Below are positions 1-6,202 of a DNA stretch of 7,391 nucleotides, one piece after another. The notes beneath the pieces were generated by a model. That model saw only the letters and a list, made by a program, of their open reading frames with translations. It did no database searches and had not been told where the DNA came from. Source of the DNA: Trueperaceae bacterium (GTDB lineage Bacteria > Deinococcota > Deinococci > Deinococcales > Trueperaceae); NCBI GenBank assembly GCA_029210865.1, contig JARGGE010000130.1, positions 1-7,391 of the forward strand, written 5' to 3'. A program made the translations under genes and the position numbers. Each line of letters starts with the position of its first letter. Within the stretch, counting starts at the first letter, position 1.

Positions 1-1599
1 CTCGCGCGTCCACGGCGGGGCGTCGTCGATCAGCTCGTCGAGCTCGGCGTCGTCGAAGAGCGGCGTGGCCGCGTCCGCGCGGTCGGCGCCGGCAGCGGGG
101 TCCTCGTCGTCCACCCCATCGTGCGCCACCGCCTCGCGCGCGTCCGCGTCCACCACGGCCGCCCGCGCGCGGGCGTGCGCCGCCGTCGCCACGGCCGCCA
201 ACGCCTCGCCCCACCCCTCGTGCTTCGCCAGCTCGGCGCGGCCCTGGACCCGCAGCGCCGCGGCCAACTCCTCGTCGAGGTCGGCCACCTCGGGGTCGTC
301 GGGGTGGTCGAGGCGCAGCCGCACCAGGCCGTCGAGGAGGGTGCGCCAGGCGTCGAGCCGGTCGGCGTCGGCCTGCAGGTCGAGGGCGTCCGCCTCGACG
401 GCCTTGATGCCCTGGGCGCGCTCCCCGTGGGCCTGGAGCGCGAGCACCAGGTCGCGCGGTCGCGCGTCGGCGAGGGCGGCCTCGGCGAGGTCACGCTCGC
501 GCGCCAGCCGCCGGTGGCGATCGAGGAGCGCCGCGAGGTCGAGCGCCAAGGCCTTGCGCAGCGCGTCACCGGCCACCACCGCACGCGGCGCGCGGTCGCC
601 CCGGCGGGCGCGCCCGCCGCCATCGGCGAGCGTCAGCGGCTCGTCGAGCAGCGCCTTGACGTGCCGTCCCCAGCCCTCGAGGTCGCCGACGTCGGGCAGC
701 GGGGGGCGGGCGCCCTCGGCGCGGAGCGAACGCGCGAGCTCGGTACCACGGTCGCGGGCGAAGTCGCCTACCGCGGAGCGCCAGGCCGCGACGTCGGCGC
801 GCGCCACGTCCAGGGCGGCGGCGTCGGCGCCGCGCAGGGCCGCCACCGCCTGCTGGACGCTCTCGCGCCAGCGGGTGAGCTCGCCGCTCGCCGGGTACAG
901 CCCCGCGAGGGCGGCGAGGTCGCGGTCGAGCTCGCGCAGCTCGCGCCGCACCCGCGCCACGTCCGCGCGGAAGGCCGCGCGGGCCCGGGCGCGCACGCGC
1001 GCGCGCCAGGCGGCCTTCGCGAGCGCGCGGACGGCGCGCACCAGCGCCGCCAGCGTCCGGCGGACGATCAGCATCGGTGGCCATCCGGCGATCCGCTCGA
1101 CCCCCAGGGTCACGAGCAGCCCGGCCGGCAGGTAGGCGAGCGCGCCGGCGGCGCCCGCGAGGGTCCCACGAAGCGCCGCGCCCCACGCACCGGTCCAGGC
1201 CGGGGCCACGAGCATGACCAGCGCCCAGGCCCCCAGCGCGACGAGCACGTACCCGAACAGCACGCGCGCCCAACCGCGCGGGCTGCGGCGCAGCAGGAAG
1301 AGCCCGCCCAGCGCCAGGAACGGCCAGGGGAGCGTCCACGCCCCCCAGCCGACCGGACCCGCGAGCGCCGCGCGCACCTGCACGCCGAGCTCGCCCGCCG
1401 GGAAGCGCGGCACCAGCATCGCGGTGAGCGCGATCCCGAAGGCCAGCAGCACCAGGCCGATCGCCTCGAGGTCGAGGCTGCGCACCACGCGCGCCCGCCG
1501 CGCGCCACCCCGCCGCGCCCCGGCGCGCGACGCCGCGCCGGCGGTCGCCGCACCGCGTCGCTTGCCGGAAGAGGTTGCGTCGGGAGCGCGCTTCGCCAC
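1..1599 (-). CDS. ftsK: Probable DNA translocase FtsK, N-terminal part (membrane domain and helical linker), cut by the window edge
   Basis: The minus frame from GTG at 1599 is open to base 1 and gives 533 residues with no stop. Residues 1-40 are a basic, Ala/Gly/Arg-rich cytoplasmic tail. Four hydrophobic segments follow at about 44-63, 80-103, 112-132 and 142-167, matching the FtsK 4TM arrangement. A strongly Arg/Ala-rich stretch (about 180-211) comes next, then a long charged, helix-prone linker to about 480 and an acidic stretch (481-533). In FtsK the membrane domain anchors the protein at the septum, while a C-terminal RecA-like motor pumps chromosomal DNA during division. That motor is not in the window, so the identity rests on the membrane domain pattern and overall layout. 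The start is supported by a TAGACT box 7 nt upstream; an in-frame GTG at 1638 is an alternative. The gene is transcribed divergently from the diguanylate cyclase. Another large four-helix membrane protein with a coiled-coil region remains possible. Confidence 0.62.
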   Translation of the reverse strand, partial: MAKRAPDATSSGKRRGAATAGAASRAGARRGGARRARVVRSLDLEAIGLVLLAFGIALTAMLVPRFPAGELGVQVRAALAGPVGWGAWTLPWPFLALGGLFLLRRSPRGWARVLFGYVLVALGAWALVMLVAPAWTGAWGAALRGTLAGAAGALAYLPAGLLVTLGVERIAGWPPMLIVRRTLAALVRAVRALAKAAWRARVRARARAAFRADVARVRRELRELDRDLAALAGLYPASGELTRWRESVQQAVAALRGADAAALDVARADVAAWRSAVGDFARDRGTELARSLRAEGARPPLPDVGDLEGWGRHVKALLDEPLTLADGGGRARRGDRAPRAVVAGDALRKALALDLAALLDRHRRLARERDLAEAALADARPRDLVLALQAHGERAQGIKAVEADALDLQADADRLDAWRTLLDGLVRLRLDHPDDPEVADLDEELAAALRVQGRAELAKHEGWGEALAAVATAAHARARAAVVDADAREAVAHDGVDDEDPAAGADRADAATPLFDDAELDELIDDAPPWTRE

Positions 1600-1606
1600 G
1601 GCGCCC

Positions 1607-1612
1607 AGTCTA
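1607..1612 (-). promoter_or_regulatory. Putative -10 box (TAGACT) of a leaderless promoter for the ftsK-like gene
   Basis: On the minus strand TAGACT is followed by seven bases (GGGCGCC) and then the GTG start at 1599. It fits TANNNT. No Shine-Dalgarno sequence lies before the GTG, and no TTGACA-like -35 is visible at the usual distance. This spacing is that of leaderless genes in Deinococcus and relatives, where transcription begins at or near the start codon. Confidence 0.5.
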
Positions 1613-1648
1613 CCCGCGGGGCCCGGCCGCGCCCGCACCGCGCGAGCT

Positions 1649-1675
1649 CGGCGGCTGCGGGCCGCCGCCCGGGCG
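1649..1675. promoter_or_regulatory. Inverted repeats between the divergent start sites, possible operator
   Basis: A 7-bp inverted repeat, CGGCGGC (1649-1655) and GCCGCCG (1661-1667), encloses a 5-nt loop. It overlaps a perfect 10-bp palindrome, CGCCCGGGCG (1666-1675). Both lie just upstream of the TAGGAT box of the diguanylate cyclase gene, where a regulator could bind. At this GC content short G/C palindromes are common by chance, so support is weak. The rest of the 95-bp intergenic region shows nothing beyond the two -10-like boxes. Confidence 0.2.
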
Positions 1676-1682
1676 CCCCCGG

Positions 1683-1688
1683 TAGGAT
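1683..1688 (+). promoter_or_regulatory. Putative -10 box (TAGGAT) of a leaderless promoter for the diguanylate cyclase gene
   Basis: TAGGAT fits TANNNT and ends six bases before the GTG start at 1695. No convincing -35 is seen. The same bases contain AGGA, which could act instead as a Shine-Dalgarno core about 7 nt from the start, so the box is ambiguous between promoter and ribosome binding site. The TAG (1683-1685) is also an in-frame stop, which rules out a start further upstream. Confidence 0.45.
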
Positions 1689-1694
1689 TCGGTC

Positions 1695-4022
1695 GTGCGA
1701 TCCGACCGTGCACCGTCCGACGAGCCCTCGCCGCTGCTGCTGCGGCCGTGGTTCTGGACGCCGCTCGCCCTCGCGGGCATCCTCGGCGGCCAGGCGGCGG
1801 GCCTCGCCCCCGGCTGGGTGGCCGGGATGGCCGCGCTCGGCGTCGGCGCGGTCGCGGCGACGGCGGGTGCCCGAGCTGCCGCGGCGGCGCTCGCGACCGC
1901 GGGTGCGCTCGTCGCCTGGGTGCCGCTCGGGGCCGCGCCGTTCGCGCCGTGGGACGTGGTCGGGCTGGTCGCGCTCGGTTCGGTGGCCACGCTGCTCGGG
2001 GCCACGCTCCACGACGCGCGCCGCAAGACCACCCTGCGCGCACGCGATGGCGAGCGCCGGGCGCAGCTGCTCGCCGACGTCGCGCTCGCCCTCGGCCACG
2101 CCCCCCACGAGGAGGACGTGCTGAGCACCCTGCCGCCGCTCGTCGCGCGCGTCGTGCCCTTCGAGCACGCCTCGGTGCTGCGCCCGCGCCGCGACCACGT
2201 CGAGGTGTTCGCGATGGTGCCCCCGCTCGTCCGCTCGGGCCACGAGGTCTTCGGCCCGTCGATCAGCGGGCGGGCGGCCCGCACCGGGATCGTCCAGCAC
2301 GTCGAGGACACCCATGCCGACCCGGAGTACGTGGCCGTGCCGGGGATCGCGGCCACCCGCTCGGAGTTCGCCCTCCCGCTGCGGGTCGAGGGGCGCACGG
2401 TGGCCGTGCTGAACGTCGAACGGCGCGCGCGCGGCGGCTTCGGCGAGACGGAGCGCGCGACGCTCACCGCGCTCGGGCGGATCGCCGAGGCCCACCTGGT
2501 GCGCCTCGAGACGCTGCGCGAAGCCGAACGCGAACGCCAGGAAGCCGACCTGCTCGCCGACGTCGCCCGCCGCCTCACCGCGATCGACGACCCGCAGCTC
2601 GCCGCCGCCACGGCGCTCGAGATGCTCGTCGACGGGCTGGGGCAAGAGGGGGGCGCCGTCTTCGGGCTCCAGCGCGGCGTCTTCCGGCCCCTCGCGACGA
2701 ACGCCGACCTGCCGCGCCCCATCCGCGCGGTCGTCGAGGCCGGCATCCCGTGGGGCAGCGGGCGGCTGTACCAGGTCTGGCACGAGGCGCGCGCCACGTT
2801 CCTCACCGACGCCGCGCCCGGCGACCAGGAGGGTGCGTTCCGCGGCCTCGGGCTCCGCGCGCTGGCCCTGGTGCCCGTCCAGGACATGGCCGGCGACGTG
2901 GTCGCGGTCATCGCGATCGGCTCGCGCGACGCCGGTCGCGAGTGGTCGACGCGCGATCGCCGCCTGCTCGACGCCGTGGCCGGCACGCTCGGCGCCTCGC
3001 TGGCGCGGGCCACGCAGCACGCGCGCGAGGTCGAGCTGCTCGACGTCGTGCGCGGCATGGCGCAGTCGGACGACGTCGCCGACCTCTACCGGCGGGCGGT
3101 CGAGGCAGCCCTGCGGATGGCGCCGGGGGCGGAGGCGGCGACGCTGAGCGTGCGGGGCCCCGACGGCCGCTTCGCCTTCGAGGCGGCCGTGGGCTACGAC
3201 CTCGCGACCCTCCAGGCGCAAGGGGGCTCCAGCGAGGAGGAGCAAGTCGCCTGGTACGGCCAAGGGCTCGAGGACTACCGCGCGGGCCGTCCCCGGCTGC
3301 TCGTCGGTGAGGCCGTCGAGCGCGCCGTCCGCGCCGATCGCGGCGGCCCCGTCGGCCGGGCTGGTGGGCCGCGCCCGCTGCGCGCCAACCTCTGCACCCC
3401 CATCGCCTTCCAGGGCGAAGTGGTGGGCGTGCTCAACGTCGACGCGTTCGGCAGCGAGGACGCCTTCGGCGCCGGCTCGCTCCCGCTCGCCGAGGCGTTG
3501 GGGCAGCACGTGGCGGCGATCGTCCGTCTGGCCCACGACCGCGCGGCGCTGGCCCGCAGCGCGCTCACCGACCCGCTGACGGGGATCGGCAACCGCGAGG
3601 CCTTCAACCGCAAGGTCGCCGAGGCGCTCGCCCTGTCGCAGCGCCACGACCAGCCGATGGCGCTCGCCATGATCGACCTGAACGACTTCAAGGCGATCAA
3701 CGACCGCCTCGGCCACGAGGCCGGCGACCGCGCCCTGGCGCTCGTGGCCGAGACCCTGGTCCGCGCGAGCCGCGCGAGCGACAGCGTCTTCCGATGGGGC
3801 GGCGACGAGTTCGCGGTCGTCATCCCGCTGGCGAGCGCGACCGAGGCGCACGCCGCCACCGAGCGCTTCACCAGCGCCATCGGCGAGCTGAGCGTCCTCG
3901 GCATGCCGCTCGCGGCGGGCGTCGGCCTCGCGACCTACCCCGAGGACGGCCCGGACGCCGAGTCGCTCATGCGTCGGGCGGACGACCTGATGTACGCGGC
4001 CAAGGAGAACGGCGGGAACTGA
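1695..4022 (+). CDS. Membrane-anchored diguanylate cyclase with three GAF domains (GAF-GAF-GAF-GGDEF)
   Basis: This 775-residue protein should join two GTP into cyclic di-GMP on the cytoplasmic face of the membrane. The N-terminus has about four hydrophobic segments between residues 20 and 105. Three GAF-type sensor domains follow at roughly 135-270, 295-440 and 455-612, the first the most typical and the third the weakest. They are joined by charged helical linkers (266-294, 440-455) of the kind that pass signals between domains. The cyclase domain is 613-775, with DPLTGIGNR at 626-634, a likely metal-binding Asp661 and GGDEF at 702-706. RASD at 693-696 lies five residues before GGDEF and matches the RxxD product-inhibition I-site, so both activity and feedback control look intact. 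There is no EAL or HD-GYP domain. GTG at 1695 is the first start after an in-frame TAG. The GAF ligand cannot be told from sequence. Confidence 0.93.
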   Translation: MRSDRAPSDEPSPLLLRPWFWTPLALAGILGGQAAGLAPGWVAGMAALGVGAVAATAGARAAAAALATAGALVAWVPLGAAPFAPWDVVGLVALGSVATLLGATLHDARRKTTLRARDGERRAQLLADVALALGHAPHEEDVLSTLPPLVARVVPFEHASVLRPRRDHVEVFAMVPPLVRSGHEVFGPSISGRAARTGIVQHVEDTHADPEYVAVPGIAATRSEFALPLRVEGRTVAVLNVERRARGGFGETERATLTALGRIAEAHLVRLETLREAERERQEADLLADVARRLTAIDDPQLAAATALEMLVDGLGQEGGAVFGLQRGVFRPLATNADLPRPIRAVVEAGIPWGSGRLYQVWHEARATFLTDAAPGDQEGAFRGLGLRALALVPVQDMAGDVVAVIAIGSRDAGREWSTRDRRLLDAVAGTLGASLARATQHAREVELLDVVRGMAQSDDVADLYRRAVEAALRMAPGAEAATLSVRGPDGRFAFEAAVGYDLATLQAQGGSSEEEQVAWYGQGLEDYRAGRPRLLVGEAVERAVRADRGGPVGRAGGPRPLRANLCTPIAFQGEVVGVLNVDAFGSEDAFGAGSLPLAEALGQHVAAIVRLAHDRAALARSALTDPLTGIGNREAFNRKVAEALALSQRHDQPMALAMIDLNDFKAINDRLGHEAGDRALALVAETLVRASRASDSVFRWGGDEFAVVIPLASATEAHAATERFTSAIGELSVLGMPLAAGVGLATYPEDGPDAESLMRRADDLMYAAKENGGN

Positions 4023-4039
4023 CCCACCGGCGGCCGGGG

Positions 4040-4080
4040 GCGAGCGGCGCGGGCGACGCCCGACCGGCGACGGCGCTCGC
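4040..4080. terminator. Inverted repeat after the diguanylate cyclase gene, possible terminator
   Basis: GCGAGCG (4040-4046) pairs with CGCTCGC (4074-4080). Inside lies a small hairpin, GGGC-GAC-GCCC (4051-4061). The structure starts 18 bases after the cyclase stop in the gap between convergent genes. There is no T-run on either side, so it is not a classic intrinsic terminator; in such GC-rich DNA it may only slow polymerase or protect the 3' end. Confidence 0.35.
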
Positions 4081-4087
4081 GGGGCGG

Positions 4088-4102
4088 CGGCCTCGAAGGC
4101 CG
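4088..4102 (-). terminator. Hairpin just downstream of the AI-2E-family gene, possible terminator
   Basis: CGGCCT (4088-4093) and AGGCCG (4097-4102) form a perfect 6-bp stem with a 3-nt loop, extendable by one G-T wobble pair. On the minus strand it begins 5 nt after the TGA of the AI-2E-family gene, as expected for the end of that transcript. No T-tract follows. It could serve both convergent transcripts. Confidence 0.4.
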
Positions 4103-4107
4103 TGCGC

Positions 4108-5406
4108 TCAGGGCCGTCGGTCGCCCGGGGACGCCGGCGGCTCGACCGGCGCGTCGCCACGCGCCTCGGTCGCCACGTCGCCGTAGGGCGCCGAGGCGCC
4201 ACCCGGCGGCGGTCCCCCCGCCGTCGCCGCCGCGACCTCGCCCGTGTAGGACGGGCGCGTCAGCAGGTACTCCTCGAGCACCACTTTGGCCATGGCCACC
4301 ACCGGCACCGCGAGCAGCGCGCCGAGCAGTCCCAAGAAGCCGACGCCGACCAGGATCGAGATGAGCACGGTCACGGGGTGCAGGTCGGTCGACTTCGCCA
4401 GGATGAGCGGCGCGAGCACGTGCCCCTCGATCTGGTTCGCGGCGACGAAGACCACGACCACCAGGAGCGCCGTGAGCGGCGAGACCGTGAAGGCGAGCAG
4501 GATCGCCGGCGTCGCGCCGACGATCGGCCCCAGGTAGGGCACCAGGTTGAAGACCGCCGACAGCACCGCGATCGCGGTCGCGAGGGGCACGCCCAGGATG
4601 GTGAGCCCCAGCCAGATCAGGAAGCCCACGATGACCGTGATCAGGATCTGGCCGCGCAGGTAGCCGCCGATCGCGCGGTCGGCCTTGGCGGCGAGGTCGC
4701 CGTAGAGCGTCCGCCAGCGGCTCGGCACGAAGCGGCGCACGTTCGCGGTCACCCGCGGGTAGTCGTAGAGGAGGTACGCCGAGGCGATCGCGATGAGCAC
4801 GCCTTGGAAGGCGCCGCTGACGATCGAGGTCGCCCCCTGCAACAAGACCGACGGGCCCTCGGCGAGCACCCGCTCGAGGAAGCGGCTCAGGCTCTGGGCC
4901 GCCGCGGTGAGCCAGGCCGCCACCTGCGCCTGGACCTGCACCGCGAAGTCCGCGCCGCCCACCTCGATCCCGAGGCGGTCCTGGAGGAGGCCGGTGAACC
5001 ACTCGCCGATGCCCCCGAACCAACCGGTGGCCGTCCCCAACGATTCGCTGAGGTTGCCCAAGGCCGCCGGCAAGAGGCTGGCGAAGCGCGCGGTCTCGGT
5101 GACCACCTGGGTCAGCAGCACGGAGCCGACGACGAGCGCCTGCGCGAGGACCAGGTAGACGATGACCACGGCGAAGCCGCGCCCGATACGCACGCGGCCG
5201 AGCGCCTCCACCACCGGGTTGAAGACGTAGGCGATGACGAAGCCGATGAGGCCGACCTGCAGGGCGAACCCGTACGCGCTGCGCTGGGTCACCAGGAACA
5301 GCACGAGCGCCGAGACGAGCAGCACGTAGGTGGCGCCGCGCACCCAGACGTTGCGCCACAGCGTCTCGATGGCGGTGACCTCGTGCGCGGCGGGCGGGTC
5401 GTCCAT
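4108..5406 (-). CDS. AI-2E/PerM-family membrane transport protein
   Basis: This 432-residue integral membrane protein belongs to the AI-2E transporter (UPF0118/PerM) family. Members have been linked to autoinducer-2 export or Na+/H+ exchange, but most have no proven substrate. Hydrophobic segments lie near residues 26-40, 46-64, 77-100, 193-213, 252-276, 277-303, 311-323 and 342-380. The region 101-192 is a long, mostly soluble helical stretch typical of the family. The C-terminal core carries recognisable family signatures: YLLYDYPRV (211-219), GYLRGQ (248-253), NLVPYLGPIVG (287-297) and QIEGHVLAPLI (325-335). The last 45 or so residues are a Pro/Gly/Ala-rich tail outside the core. The ATG at 5406 shares its A with the TGA stop of the upstream LytM-like gene. 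There is no clear ribosome binding site and no -10-like box, so translation is probably coupled to that gene. The reading frame stays open upstream to 5952, but that part overlaps the neighbour and lacks family similarity. Confidence 0.9.
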   Translation of the reverse strand: MDDPPAAHEVTAIETLWRNVWVRGATYVLLVSALVLFLVTQRSAYGFALQVGLIGFVIAYVFNPVVEALGRVRIGRGFAVVIVYLVLAQALVVGSVLLTQVVTETARFASLLPAALGNLSESLGTATGWFGGIGEWFTGLLQDRLGIEVGGADFAVQVQAQVAAWLTAAAQSLSRFLERVLAEGPSVLLQGATSIVSGAFQGVLIAIASAYLLYDYPRVTANVRRFVPSRWRTLYGDLAAKADRAIGGYLRGQILITVIVGFLIWLGLTILGVPLATAIAVLSAVFNLVPYLGPIVGATPAILLAFTVSPLTALLVVVVFVAANQIEGHVLAPLILAKSTDLHPVTVLISILVGVGFLGLLGALLAVPVVAMAKVVLEEYLLTRPSYTGEVAAATAGGPPPGGASAPYGDVATEARGDAPVEPPASPGDRRP

Positions 5407-6197
5407 CAGGGCCCCGTGAAGAGCGACGAGGCCAAGAGGCGCACGCCGTCGGGGTCGAGGCCGGCGCCCACGAAGCCGTCGCCGTCGCGGATCTCGAAGT
5501 GCAGCCGGGGGTTGCCGGTGCGGCCGAGCACGCCGTCGAGGGTGCCGGAGTTGCCAACGTAGCCGATCACGCGCCCGCGCGCCACGCGCTGGCCCTCGTC
5601 CAGGCCCGCGCGGACGCCGCTCAGGTGGCCGTAGCGCACCACGCGGCCGTCGCCGAGCTCGAGCCACACCTGGCGCCCGCGCAGCCGGTCGAGCTCGGCG
5701 TCGGTGGCCCCGTCGGCGACGTCCTCGAGCAGCGTGTCCCACCCGTCGCGGTCGAGCTCGGCGTAGGGCTCGTCGACGCGCACGACGCGGCCGTCGCCGA
5801 CGGCGATCACCGGCGTCCCGAAGACGATGAAGCGCCCAGCCGACTCGGGCCAGAAGACGAAGCCCTCGCTCACCCCCGAACGGTACGCGCGCTCGGCGCC
5901 GGGGAGGTGGTCGTCGTCGGTGGGGACGCGGGCCCCCGGCACCGGGAACCACAGGCCGGTATCGGCCGCCAGCGGCGTCGACGGGGTGGCGACGGACGCC
6001 GGTGCCAGCAGCTCGGCGTCGCCGGGGGCGGCCGCAACACCGGCCGCAGCCACCGGCACCGCGCCGGACGCGACCTCGAGCCGCAGCTCGCGGAGCGCGA
6101 CCACGTCGCGCCGCCAGCCGCCGGTCGTGACCAACGCGTAGAGGAGCAAGAGGATGAGGACGTACCAGCCGGGCTTCAGCCGGCCCAGGGCGCGCAT
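5406..6197 (-). CDS. Membrane-anchored LytM/M23-like protein with a degenerate zinc site
   Basis: The 263-residue protein has one N-terminal hydrophobic segment (about 11-24) after a short basic stretch, which suggests a signal anchor with the rest outside the membrane. An Ala/Pro-rich spacer (about 42-80) leads to an M23-type beta domain (about 100-245) with GTPVIAVGDGRV (127-138), RYGHLSG (188-194), GYVGNSGTL (212-220) and LHFEIR (232-237). Active M23 enzymes cut peptidoglycan cross-bridges using a HxxxD pair and a HxH pair. Here the HxxxD positions are Ser110 and Val114, and the first His of HxH is Arg231; only His191 and His233 remain. The enzyme is therefore probably inactive, as in EnvC- or NlpD-type amidase activators; this role is inferred. 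A charged insert sits at about 141-176. ATG at 6197 lies 5 nt after the methyltransferase stop and is preceded by a TAACCT box. The stop overlaps the AI-2E-family start by one base. Confidence 0.85.
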   Translation of the reverse strand: MRALGRLKPGWYVLILLLLYALVTTGGWRRDVVALRELRLEVASGAVPVAAAGVAAAPGDAELLAPASVATPSTPLAADTGLWFPVPGARVPTDDDHLPGAERAYRSGVSEGFVFWPESAGRFIVFGTPVIAVGDGRVVRVDEPYAELDRDGWDTLLEDVADGATDAELDRLRGRQVWLELGDGRVVRYGHLSGVRAGLDEGQRVARGRVIGYVGNSGTLDGVLGRTGNPRLHFEIRDGDGFVGAGLDPDGVRLLASSLFTGP

Positions 6198-6202
6198 GCG
6201 GC

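Noticed and set aside
121..2124. Plus-strand open frame of 667 codons across the ftsK-like gene and the start of the cyclase gene
   Set aside because: Composition is low-complexity, there is no domain, and it crosses the divergent intergenic region. It is a shadow of the real minus-strand frame, whose membrane helices make sense.
3393..3395. Single cysteine (Cys567) in the cyclase, considered as a redox or chromophore site in GAF3
   Set aside because: A Cys before Pro is common in the central strand of ordinary GAF domains, so its presence alone does not indicate a sensor function.
1110..4202. Minus-strand open frame of 1030 codons lying antisense to the diguanylate cyclase gene
   Set aside because: It is rich in Arg, Ala, Gly and Pro, has no recognisable domain, and overlaps a gene with clear GAF and GGDEF motifs. 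Long antisense open frames are expected when third codon positions are nearly all G or C.
4102..5562. Plus-strand open frame of 486 codons antisense to the AI-2E-family gene
   Set aside because: It consists of His/Arg/Asp/Glu-rich repetitive sequence typical of the complement of a GC-rich membrane protein gene.
5407..5952. N-terminal extension of the AI-2E-family protein up to 5952
   Set aside because: The extension overlaps the LytM-like gene in another frame and reads as Arg-rich noise. Family similarity begins just after the ATG at 5406, which overlaps the upstream stop.
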